Origin: Hyphomicrobiales bacterium
Lineage (GTDB): Bacteria > Pseudomonadota > Alphaproteobacteria > Rhizobiales > Beijerinckiaceae
Direction of reading: 5' to 3'
Length of the DNA: 18,577 nt
Assembly: GCA_028290085.1 (NCBI GenBank)
Contig: JAQGKN010000199.1
Location: forward strand, 1-18,577
Program-made: the position numbers and the translations under genes
Notes under the pieces: generated by a model
Told to the model about the DNA's origin: nothing
Databases searched by the model: none
The model's input: only the letters and a program-made list of their open reading frames with translations
Shown: one piece after another, positions 6,604 to 13,586 of the stretch
Position numbering within the stretch: the stretch's first letter is position 1
How the letters are laid out: each line of letters starts with the position of its first letter

Positions 6604-7440
6604 TCAGGAAGGCCGCGTCCATTGCGGCGGGTTGGTCGCCTTGATGCGACGCGCTTCCTTGACGAGTTCCTTCACCGCGCCAGTGATGGGCGCGGCAAGG
6701 CCCGCTTGATCTGAAATTTTCGACACGATCTGCATGTCTTTCAGCGCCCATGTGAAGCTGGTTTGATCCCAGTCTTCGAGCGCCTGGCTTTTCCCGGAAC
6801 TCATCATCAGCGCATCGCGCAGTTTTGGAAGATCGATGCCCGTCGACTCGGCGATGCGGCCGGCTTCGATGAGGCCGATGGACGTGATCCACAGCAGGAG
6901 ATTGTTCATGGCCTTGGCAACCTGCCCGTGACCGACGTCGCCAAGATGCGCGATATCCGACGCAAAGGTGCCAAAGACGGCGCGGCCGCGCTCGACGACT
7001 TCCGGCTTGCCACCGAATAGCGCCAGCAGCTTGCCTTCGTCCGCGAACCAGCGACCCCGGCAGATCGGCGCATCGAGAATATCGACGCCCTTGGCGCGCG
7101 CCTGTTCATCGAGCGCTTTCACTGTGTCCGGGGCGACCGTTGATGACACAGCAATGATCGCTCCGGGCTTCAACGCCGCGAGCAAGCCGTGTTCGCCCAA
7201 CACGACGGCATTGACCTCTTCGTCATAGCCGACGCCGAGGATCACGAAGTCGCTGGCAGCACCGACTTGGGCCGAAGTCGCCGCAATGCTTGCGCCCATC
7301 TCGCGGACCTTTGCAACATTATCCGCGCTGATATCATGCGCCGTGACCGTATAGCCGTGCTTCAGAAGGTGCTTCACCATGGGCTGACCCATGCGTCCGA
7401 CGCCAATGATGCCGACTTTTTCTTTTTGCGTACCGGTCAT
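6604..7440 (-). CDS. NAD(P)-dependent beta-hydroxyacid dehydrogenase (3-hydroxyisobutyrate dehydrogenase family)
   Basis: A 278-residue protein with an N-terminal Rossmann fold (GVGRMGQP, residues 13-20) and the family's catalytic segment GDVGHGQVAKAMNN, with Lys176 as the expected catalytic lysine. Relatives oxidise 3-hydroxyisobutyrate, tartronate semialdehyde, 6-phosphogluconate-like or other beta-hydroxyacids. The substrate loop normally reads DAPVSGG; here it is DAPICRGRW (123-131), with bulky charged residues in place of the two glycines, so the substrate probably differs from the common ones. GGGAGA lies a few bases before the ATG. It is the last gene of the hyuA-hyuB unit, starting 14 bp after the hyuB stop, which points to a step downstream of, or linked to, the HyuAB reaction. 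Confidence 0.88.
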   Translation of the reverse strand: MTGTQKEKVGIIGVGRMGQPMVKHLLKHGYTVTAHDISADNVAKVREMGASIAATSAQVGAASDFVILGVGYDEEVNAVVLGEHGLLAALKPGAIIAVSSTVAPDTVKALDEQARAKGVDILDAPICRGRWFADEGKLLALFGGKPEVVERGRAVFGTFASDIAHLGDVGHGQVAKAMNNLLLWITSIGLIEAGRIAESTGIDLPKLRDALMMSSGKSQALEDWDQTSFTWALKDMQIVSKISDQAGLAAPITGAVKELVKEARRIKATNPPQWTRPS

Positions 7441-7454
7441 GATTGTCTCCCGTT

Positions 7455-9116
7455 TTATATGCGGATCTTGTGTCCGTATTCAGCTTCAGCGGCGTGGGCT
7501 GTGACGCGGCCTTCCGCGATATCCTTGGCGAGTGCGGCTTCGTCACGTGCATGTGGATCGCCATAGCCGCCACCGCCCGCGCTTTGCAGAAGGAAGCGGT
7601 CGCCTGCCTTCAGTTCGAAGCGCGCGGAGGCGCGCACCACCTGCTCTTCCGGCGTGCCGGGATTGACGACGAAGCGCCCGGGCCCGCCATCGTGCCCGCC
7701 TTCCACGCCATTGGGCGGGAAGCGGCTCTTGTCGAATCGGCGGATGACGCTGGCATCTTCGAGCAACTCATATTCGCGCAGCATGCTTTGCCCGCCACGC
7801 CAGCGGCCAGCGCCGCCGGTGTCGGGCACCATTTCGAAACGCGTGATGCGGCAGGGATATTCCGATTCGAGAATCTCGATCGGTGTGATGTGCAGATTGC
7901 TGAGATGGGCGGCTGTCGCCGACGTGCCGTCGTGGCCCATGCCGCCGCCATAGGCGGAGCCGACGATCTCATATTGCATGTTGGAGCCGCCCGGCCGGCC
8001 CTTGCTCCAGTTGATGAGCAATGCGCTCGACGACCCCGCGCCAGCCGTCGCACGCGCGGGATGAAAATGCGCCATGGCGTCGAGAATGACATCGACGAGT
8101 TTCAGATTGACCATCTGGTAATTGGAGACGGGCGCGGGCGCTTCCGCATTGGTGATCGTGCGCGGCTTGTAGATGAAGCGCACGGCGTCGCGCATGCCGT
8201 CGTTGAACGCGAAGCGCGGCCCGAGGCTGCCGATGAGCGCGTAGAAGACGCAGGCCTCGACCATGGACGGCCGCAGATTCACGGGACCTTTCGCCTGCGG
8301 ATCGCTGTCGGAGAAGTCGAACGTCGCGAGTCCATCCTTCACACTGATGTTGACGGCCTGCTTGATCGGCTTGTCCATGACAACGCCGTCGCTGTCGAGC
8401 CAGCCTTGCGCCGACGAGGTGCCTTCCGGCAGCTTCGCGATAGCGCCGCGCAATTCGTCGGCCGCGCCCTTGAGGATGGCTGCGAAGGCCTCCGTGATTG
8501 TGTCCGCACCGAAGCGTTCGCACAATTCACCCACGCGCGTTGCGCCCATTTCCGTGACTGCTATCTGCGCCGTGACATCACCGCGCACCAGCGCGGGCTG
8601 GCGCGTGTTGGCGAGGATGAGCCGTTCGATGTCGGGCAGCGCTTTGCCGCCCGCGCGGATCTTGATGGGCGGAATCAGGAGCCCTTCGTGGAAGATTTCC
8701 GTCGCATTCGCCGAGGTCGAGCCCGGCACGGTGCCGCCGATATCGGCCTTGTGCGCGATGGAGCCTGAAAAGGCGACAATCTTTCCGTCCGCGAAAACGG
8801 GTAGAACGAAAGCCATGTCGGAGACATGCGGCAAGCCGCCTTCGTAGGGGTGGTTCGAAACGAAAACATCACCCGGCTCGATGCCACCATCGCCGTAGAC
8901 TTCAAGGATGCGTCCGACGAGATGCCGATAGACGGGCGCGTGGAAGAACATCGGCGGCGCGACGATGAGGCGTCCCGTCGCATCGACTATGACGCAGCTG
9001 AAATCGCGCGACTCGCGAATGATCGTCGAATAGCCCGAGCGATAGAAATGATAGTGCATTTCATCGACGAGGCTGGCGATCTTGTTGCGCAGGATCTGGA
9101 TGGTGATCGCGTCCAT
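7455..9116 (-). CDS. hyuB: Hydantoinase B/oxoprolinase-family protein (HyuB)
   Basis: The 553-residue protein is a full-length member of the HyuB family, seen from the N-terminal MDAITIQILRNKIASLVDEM, SNHPYEGGLPHVSD (87-100), AHKADIGG (121-128) and the C-terminal Gly-rich GGGGYGDP ending. HyuB partners HyuA in ATP-dependent hydantoin or 5-oxoproline hydrolysis, and in acetone or acetophenone carboxylation, the two forming a cytoplasmic complex. Its start lies only 3 bp after the hyuA stop, so the two are translationally linked. No gene for the small third subunit of acetone carboxylase is adjacent, which argues against that enzyme. The symbol reflects family, not proven substrate. Confidence 0.93.
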   Translation of the reverse strand: MDAITIQILRNKIASLVDEMHYHFYRSGYSTIIRESRDFSCVIVDATGRLIVAPPMFFHAPVYRHLVGRILEVYGDGGIEPGDVFVSNHPYEGGLPHVSDMAFVLPVFADGKIVAFSGSIAHKADIGGTVPGSTSANATEIFHEGLLIPPIKIRAGGKALPDIERLILANTRQPALVRGDVTAQIAVTEMGATRVGELCERFGADTITEAFAAILKGAADELRGAIAKLPEGTSSAQGWLDSDGVVMDKPIKQAVNISVKDGLATFDFSDSDPQAKGPVNLRPSMVEACVFYALIGSLGPRFAFNDGMRDAVRFIYKPRTITNAEAPAPVSNYQMVNLKLVDVILDAMAHFHPARATAGAGSSSALLINWSKGRPGGSNMQYEIVGSAYGGGMGHDGTSATAAHLSNLHITPIEILESEYPCRITRFEMVPDTGGAGRWRGGQSMLREYELLEDASVIRRFDKSRFPPNGVEGGHDGGPGRFVVNPGTPEEQVVRASARFELKAGDRFLLQSAGGGGYGDPHARDEAALAKDIAEGRVTAHAAEAEYGHKIRI

Positions 9117-9119
9117 GGC

Positions 9120-11213
9120 TCAGTCCTTGCGTTCGAGTACGAGATTGCGGAAGCCGTCGACACGCGCGGTCCAGCCGGGATTGACGACCGTGGTCGCATC
9201 GAATTGCTCGACGATGGCGGGACCTTCGAGCACCGCGCCGACGTCGAGCCGGTCGCGTTCGTAGAGGCGTGTCATGACGGGCGTGGCGCCATCGAAATAG
9301 ACACGGCGCTCGCCTTTCTGCGCCTCGCTGACGGGACGTGGCATCGCGGGCGTGTCTTCCAGAAGTGGCTGGTATTTGGGCACTGAGACGCGCAGGCGCA
9401 GGCGGTAGCTGACGACTTCGACCGGGCGGTCGGCTGCGGCATGGCCGTGGATCTGCGCATGGCGATGATCGAAACGTTCGCGTGCCGCCGCCATGGCTTT
9501 CGCGTCGAGACGCCCGTCGAACAGACCGTCGAGCGGGGTCCGCAATTCATAGCCCTGGCCGGTGTAGCGCAGGTCGAGTTCGCGCGAGAATTTCGCATCC
9601 TCGATCTTCATGCCCTCGGACACGAGCTCGTGGCGCGCCTTGGCTTCCAGTGCCGCGTAGATCGCTTCGGCATGCTCGGGCGAGACATCGATGAAGGGCC
9701 GTAGTTCCGAACGGATGTAATCGTGCACGACATCTGTGCAGAGCAGGCCCAGCGCGGAAAAGGCGCCCGGACGCATCGGCACGAGAATGCGCTTCATGCC
9801 GAGCTCTTCGGCGACCGCCGCCGCGTGAACCGCGCCCGCACCGCCGAAGGGCAGCAGCGTGAAGGTGGAGAGATCGACGCCGCGCTTGGCGGCGAAGACG
9901 CGGACCTCGTCGGCCATGCGCATGTCAACGATGCGGCGAATGCCCGCTGCTGCTTGCAGCGCGTCGAGTCCTAGCGGCTTTGCGACATGCTCTTCGAGCG
10001 CTACGCGCGCCGCGGCGAGATCGAGCCTCTGCGCGCCGCCTAGGAAATAATGGGGGTTGAGATAGCCGCAGGTGATGTCGGCGTCGGTCACAGTGGGACG
10101 TGTGCCGCCGCGTCCGTAACAGGCGGGGCCCGGTGCAGCGCCCGCGCTCTGCGGCCCCACGGTGAGAAAGCCGCCGCCGTCGATGGAGGCAATGGAGCCG
10201 CCGCCTGCGGAAATCGTCGTCATGTCGAGAGCGGGCACGTCGATCTGGCGGCGCGCAATCGTGCCTTCGGTGACCTCCAGGGGAACGCCGCCTTCGATGA
10301 AGGCGATGTCAGCGCTGGTGCCGCCCATGTCGAGCGTGACGAGGCCGTGGCCTGCGTCTGCGGCCGCGAGATAGGCACTCGCCTGCGCGCCTGCGGCGGG
10401 GCCCGACAGCAGCGTGTGCACGGTGCGTCCGCCCTCCATCGCCGCCGTGAAAGGCATGACGCCGCCATTCGACTGCATGAGGAAGCGCTGCTGCGTGACG
10501 ACGCCGGCTTCATCGAGACCGGCATTGAGATGGGCGATGTAACGCACGAGAACGGGTTCGAGATAGGCATTGAGAAGCGTCGTCGAGAGACGCGCCCATT
10601 CGCGGATGCGTGGGAGCACTTCGCTCGAAATGGACACCTGAATGCCCGGCGCGACCTCGGCGATGATGCGACGTGTTTCTTCCTCATGCTCCGGATTCAT
10701 GAAGGAGAAGAGATAGGAGACGGCGATGGATTCGACACCCGCCGCCTGCAAGGCGCGCGCAGCAACGCGCACGGCCTCGCGGTCGAGCGGCACGAGCACC
10801 TTGCCATGATAATCGGCTCTTTCGGCGATTTCATGGGTCAGGCTTTGGGGCGCGATGGGCTCGGGCTTGGTGTAGAAATAATCGAAGAGATTGCCGTCGC
10901 GCGCCTGCGACTGCACCTCCTGCACCGCGCGATAACCCTTGGTGATGAGCAGCCCGACTTTCGCGCCGCGCATTTCGAGCAGCGCGTTGGTCGTAATGGT
11001 CGTGCCATGCGCGAAGAAGGCGATGTCTTCGGGAGAAATGCCCTTGGCGACGAATTTGGCCACGCCATTAAGCACGCCGAGCGCTGGATTGGCCGGCGTG
11101 GAAGAAACCTTTTCAACTGCGAAGGTTCCGCTGTGCGTGTCGAGCAGCACGAGATCTGTGTGCGTGCCGCCGACGTCGACGCCGAGGCGATAGCGCGACT
11201 TGATGCCCTGCAT
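9120..11213 (-). CDS. hyuA: Hydantoinase A/oxoprolinase-family protein (HyuA)
   Basis: A 697-residue ASKHA-fold ATPase subunit. The N-terminal phosphate loop is GVDVGGTHTD (11-20), followed by AHGTTITTNALLE (68-80), LSGPAAG (269-275), the second nucleotide motif DMGGTSADIAF (295-305) and FGGAGAVHAA. In characterised relatives this subunit phosphorylates the amide or carbonyl oxygen so that HyuB can complete ring opening or carboxylation. GGGGA lies about 8 bp before the ATG. It is the first gene of the hyuA-hyuB-dehydrogenase unit; 156 bp separate it from the DUF971 gene upstream, and I see no convincing promoter hexamers there. Like the EutA-like protein of the opposing unit it is an ASKHA ATPase, but of a different family. 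Substrate unknown. Confidence 0.94.
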   Translation of the reverse strand: MQGIKSRYRLGVDVGGTHTDLVLLDTHSGTFAVEKVSSTPANPALGVLNGVAKFVAKGISPEDIAFFAHGTTITTNALLEMRGAKVGLLITKGYRAVQEVQSQARDGNLFDYFYTKPEPIAPQSLTHEIAERADYHGKVLVPLDREAVRVAARALQAAGVESIAVSYLFSFMNPEHEEETRRIIAEVAPGIQVSISSEVLPRIREWARLSTTLLNAYLEPVLVRYIAHLNAGLDEAGVVTQQRFLMQSNGGVMPFTAAMEGGRTVHTLLSGPAAGAQASAYLAAADAGHGLVTLDMGGTSADIAFIEGGVPLEVTEGTIARRQIDVPALDMTTISAGGGSIASIDGGGFLTVGPQSAGAAPGPACYGRGGTRPTVTDADITCGYLNPHYFLGGAQRLDLAAARVALEEHVAKPLGLDALQAAAGIRRIVDMRMADEVRVFAAKRGVDLSTFTLLPFGGAGAVHAAAVAEELGMKRILVPMRPGAFSALGLLCTDVVHDYIRSELRPFIDVSPEHAEAIYAALEAKARHELVSEGMKIEDAKFSRELDLRYTGQGYELRTPLDGLFDGRLDAKAMAAARERFDHRHAQIHGHAAADRPVEVVSYRLRLRVSVPKYQPLLEDTPAMPRPVSEAQKGERRVYFDGATPVMTRLYERDRLDVGAVLEGPAIVEQFDATTVVNPGWTARVDGFRNLVLERKD

Positions 11214-11369
11214 GGCGTTTCCCCATCCCGGATGGCCGCCCGTGTCTCCGGGCGTGCCCGCGCGTGAACCGCGCTTTCGTGTTTGTCTCTAGGGGTACAA
11301 GCTAACGCGTCCGCACGTTCGGGTAAATGCAAGCCCTGCTGTATGTGACGTTCAGTTCTGCTTTAGACC

Positions 11370-11744
11370 TCAGCGCATGCCCGGCTTGTCGCGGTCGAGG
11401 CCCTTGGCTGCGAGATCGGTGAGATAATCCTGAAACCGCTGCTCGGCGTGGCTGCCGAGATCGTGCAGGAAAATCCAGGAGAAAATGCCGGTAGAGTGCA
11501 TGTCATCGAAGCCGAGCCGCACGGCGTAATTGCCGACGGCATCGACCGAGAGGATGCTGACATTGCGTTTGCCTCCGACCGTCTTGCGCTCGGCCGCCGA
11601 GTGCCCCTGCACTTCGGCCGAGGGGCTCGCAATGCGCAACAGTTCGGCGGAAAGATCGAAATGGGCGCCATCATCGAAGGTGATCGCCAGCGTGCGGCGA
11701 TCCTTGGAGAGGCGCAGTTCTGTCGGCCAGCGTTCGGTGGTCAT
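11370..11744 (-). CDS. DUF971 (gamma-butyrobetaine hydroxylase-like N-terminal domain) protein
   Basis: A 124-residue stand-alone DUF971 domain, recognisable from TELRLSKDRRTLAITFDDG, the SPSAEVQGH motif (41-48), and VGNYAVRLGFDDMHSTGIFSW (70-90). The fold is also found at the N-terminus of gamma-butyrobetaine hydroxylase and fused to Mrp/ApbC-type Fe-S carriers. The stand-alone form has no settled function. The ATG at 11744 overlaps the tusA stop in an ATGA (11741-11744), which fixes the start and shows translational coupling. An open extension upstream would run through tusA in another frame and lacks any domain. Being read with a sulfur carrier hints at Fe-S or sulfur handling, by inference. 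Confidence 0.9.
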   Translation of the reverse strand: MTTERWPTELRLSKDRRTLAITFDDGAHFDLSAELLRIASPSAEVQGHSAAERKTVGGKRNVSILSVDAVGNYAVRLGFDDMHSTGIFSWIFLHDLGSHAEQRFQDYLTDLAAKGLDRDKPGMR

Positions 11745-11971
11745 GTCGGCTGCCCTGCCTTTTCGATAAGAAACACGACATGCGTGTCGGCGCGCGAGCT
11801 GATCTCGACGCTGTCGCCGGTTTCGCGAATGAGATTTGGAATGTCGATCACGGCCATCGGGTCGGTGCAATGCACCTCCAGACGGTCGCCGGGCACGAGG
11901 CCCTTCAACGCCTTGCGCGTCTTCAGCGCGGGCAGCGGACATTTCAAACCGGTGAGGTCGAGCTTCGTCAT
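11741..11971 (-). CDS. tusA: TusA-family sulfur carrier protein
   Basis: A 76-residue protein with the family signature GLKCPLPALKTRKAL (8-22); Cys11 in the CPxP motif is the expected persulfide-carrying residue. The C-terminal half (RLEVHCTDPMAVIDIPNLI, ETGDSVEI) matches the TusA beta-alpha-beta fold. TusA proteins pass sulfur from cysteine desulfurase for tRNA thiolation and molybdenum-cofactor sulfur chemistry. The ATG at 11971 gives the usual MTKLDL start; an ATG two codons earlier (11977) is possible, and the Shine-Dalgarno signal is weak for both. It is translationally coupled to the DUF971 gene. moeA/mobB and formate dehydrogenase lie farther along on the same strand, but in a separate unit. 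Confidence 0.9.
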   Translation of the reverse strand: MTKLDLTGLKCPLPALKTRKALKGLVPGDRLEVHCTDPMAVIDIPNLIRETGDSVEISSRADTHVVFLIEKAGQPT

Positions 11972-12071
11972 GGCCATGCACTTCAGATGGCCGAGGCGGG
12001 CGCGCACGTCAACCGCTGGAATCGGAGGTGATTTGCCCTAGGTTACGCATTGGCCGCGCGGGAGAGGCGAC

Positions 12072-13358
12072 ATGCGATTTTGGCTGATGATGTTTGTTGC
12101 CGTGGCCTGGCACGCCCCCGCCGTGGCCGAGCCGGAGTTGCGCGGGCACGGCGGGCCTGTGCGGGCCATTGCCATCACCCCGGATGGCCAGCGCGCGATC
12201 ACCGGCAGCTTCGATCAATCGGCCATCGTCTGGCAGCTCGATCGCGGGATTGCGCTCGCCGTCTTGCGCGTGCACGAGGGCGCCGTGAATGCGGTGGCTG
12301 CCCTGCCCGGCGGACGCTTTGCCACAGCTGGCGAGGACGGCCGTATTGCTCTCTGGGCGGGCACCGGCGCCTCCGCGCCCGAGCGGCTGCTCAATGTGCA
12401 CAAGGGACCGATTTCGGCTCTGGCGCTGTCGCCCGACGGCCACTGGATCGCGTCGTCATCTTGGGATTCGACGGTGTGGCTGACGCCGCTCGGAGGGGGT
12501 GAAAGTCGTGCATTCGAAGGACATCCGGGCAACATCAACGGCGTTGCCTTTTCGCCCGACGGACATGCGCTCATCAGTGCGGGGTATGACGGGACGCTTC
12601 GCATCTGGCCGCTGGATGGCACCGCGCCGCGCGTCGTGCGTTTGCCGACCCCGCTGAATGCGCTGGCGGTGGCGCGCGATGGCACCATTGCTGCCGGGGG
12701 AGCGGATGGTTCGTTGTTCCTGCTCTCGGGCACCGGTGCGCTGCGCCAACAGATCGAAGCTGCTGAATCACCCCTGATTGCAGTGGCCTTTTCGCCCGAT
12801 GGCCGCACGGTGGCGGCGGCCAGTCCGCGCGGCGCCGTCGTTTTTTTCGACACGGCCACGGGCGAAAAGCGCTTCACGCTGAACGGCCCTGGCCTGCCCG
12901 TCTGGTCGCTCGCCTTTACACCCGACGGACGCCAGTTGCTGACCGGCGGCGGAGACCGGATCGTACGACGCTGGGATGCCCTCAATGGCGAACATCTGGG
13001 ACCCGTCGTTATCGAGCGCGGTGTTGATTTTTCAGCTGGGCTCGATGGGAGCCGCGGCGCGGAAGTGTTCAAGGCCTGTGCTGTTTGCCACGCGTTAAAG
13101 GCGGGCGAAGCGCCGCGTGCCGGGCCCTCGCTCGCCGGCGTCATGGGCCGGCACATCGGCACTACGCCCGGCTACGCTTATTCCGGCGGCTTTGCTGCGC
13201 ATGACATCGTCTGGTCGAAAGAGACGATCGCGCGTCTCTTCGAGCTTGGCCCTTCGACCTACACGCCCGGCACGAAAATGCCGGAACAGAAGGTCATCAG
13301 CGCGGAAGATCGCGCAGCACTGGTCGATTTCATCGAGAAAGCGACACGTCAACCATGA
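12072..13358 (+). CDS. Periplasmic WD40 beta-propeller fused to a class I cytochrome c
   Basis: A 428-residue protein. A signal peptide (1-19, cleavage near AVA-EPEL) exports it. Residues about 22-305 form seven WD40-like repeats, each with SPDG/TPDG turns and a W or F near the strand end. Residues 325-425 form a class I cytochrome c domain with heme-binding CAVCH (336-340) and likely axial Met403 in PGTKMPEQ. The cytochrome part resembles cytochrome c2-type domains. It would be a periplasmic electron carrier with a protein-interaction platform. GGGAGAGG sits about 4 bp before the ATG. It is divergent from tusA, with 100 bp between the starts. It may accept or pass electrons for a periplasmic oxidoreductase, but no partner is adjacent except the small gene that follows. 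Confidence 0.9.
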   Translation: MRFWLMMFVAVAWHAPAVAEPELRGHGGPVRAIAITPDGQRAITGSFDQSAIVWQLDRGIALAVLRVHEGAVNAVAALPGGRFATAGEDGRIALWAGTGASAPERLLNVHKGPISALALSPDGHWIASSSWDSTVWLTPLGGGESRAFEGHPGNINGVAFSPDGHALISAGYDGTLRIWPLDGTAPRVVRLPTPLNALAVARDGTIAAGGADGSLFLLSGTGALRQQIEAAESPLIAVAFSPDGRTVAAASPRGAVVFFDTATGEKRFTLNGPGLPVWSLAFTPDGRQLLTGGGDRIVRRWDALNGEHLGPVVIERGVDFSAGLDGSRGAEVFKACAVCHALKAGEAPRAGPSLAGVMGRHIGTTPGYAYSGGFAAHDIVWSKETIARLFELGPSTYTPGTKMPEQKVISAEDRAALVDFIEKATRQP

Positions 13359-13364
13359 GATCTC

Positions 13365-13394
13365 TTGATTTGGCGTGGCAGCGTCGCCATAGAT
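13365..13394 (+). promoter_or_regulatory. Possible sigma70-type promoter for the small gene
   Basis: TTGATT (13365-13370) and ATAGAT (13389-13394) are 18 bp apart, 35 bp before the ATG at 13430. The matches are partial and GC-rich alphaproteobacterial promoters are hard to call by eye. Confidence 0.3.
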
Positions 13395-13429
13395 TCTCGT
13401 AAGGGATAAGCCCTGCGGGAGAGCGACCC

Positions 13430-13582
13430 ATGAAAGCATTCGTATCAGCTGTCGTTGTCGCCGCCCTGCTCGCCGCGTCCGCATCCTATCTGCTCTCGAC
13501 GCAGCAGCGCACGTCGGCAACCGCCTTCACGACCAGCAGCGCACGCGTCGGCGACCCCGGCGAAAACCTCATCGTGGACTGA
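13430..13582 (+). CDS. Small membrane-anchored or exported protein, 50 residues
   Basis: A short open frame, below usual length cut-offs, reads MKAFVSAVVVAALLAASASY and then a polar tail ending VGDPGENLIVD. Residues 4-22 are one hydrophobic segment, either a signal anchor or an uncleaved signal peptide, leaving about 28 residues probably in the periplasm. GGGAGAG (13417-13423) gives a good ribosome-binding site 6 bp before the ATG. The frame is supported by this site, by the clean membrane segment and by its fit between neighbours: 71 bp after the cytochrome fusion gene and 4 bp before the convergent moeA stop. I recall similar tiny proteins with a Gln-Arg-Thr/Ser stretch after the helix in Rhizobiales genomes, annotated as hypothetical. 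Function unknown. Confidence 0.7.
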   Translation: MKAFVSAVVVAALLAASASYLLSTQQRTSATAFTTSSARVGDPGENLIVD

Positions 13583-13586
13583 GGCT

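Noticed and set aside
7443..8768. 441-codon open frame on the + strand antisense to hyuB
   Set aside because: It lies fully opposite a gene with clear family motifs, has no recognisable domain and is His/Arg/Ala-rich as expected of a high-GC shadow frame.
10050..11267. 405-codon open frame on the + strand antisense to hyuA
   Set aside because: Shadow of hyuA; composition is low-complexity Gly/Ala/Arg and no family is recognisable.
11214..11369. Terminator or promoter between the DUF971 gene and hyuA
   Set aside because: I found only short GC-rich repeats, no stem with a U-tract, and no hexamer pair with correct spacing.
11745..11981. N-terminal extension of the DUF971 protein
   Set aside because: The extra residues are the tusA gene read in another frame; the ATGA overlap gives a clear start at 11744.
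11978..12071. TTGACG on the - strand in the tusA/cytochrome divergent gap as a -35 box
   Set aside because: The hexamer at 17 bp spacing (catctg) is a poor -10 and it lies almost at the tusA start codon, so I do not call a promoter.
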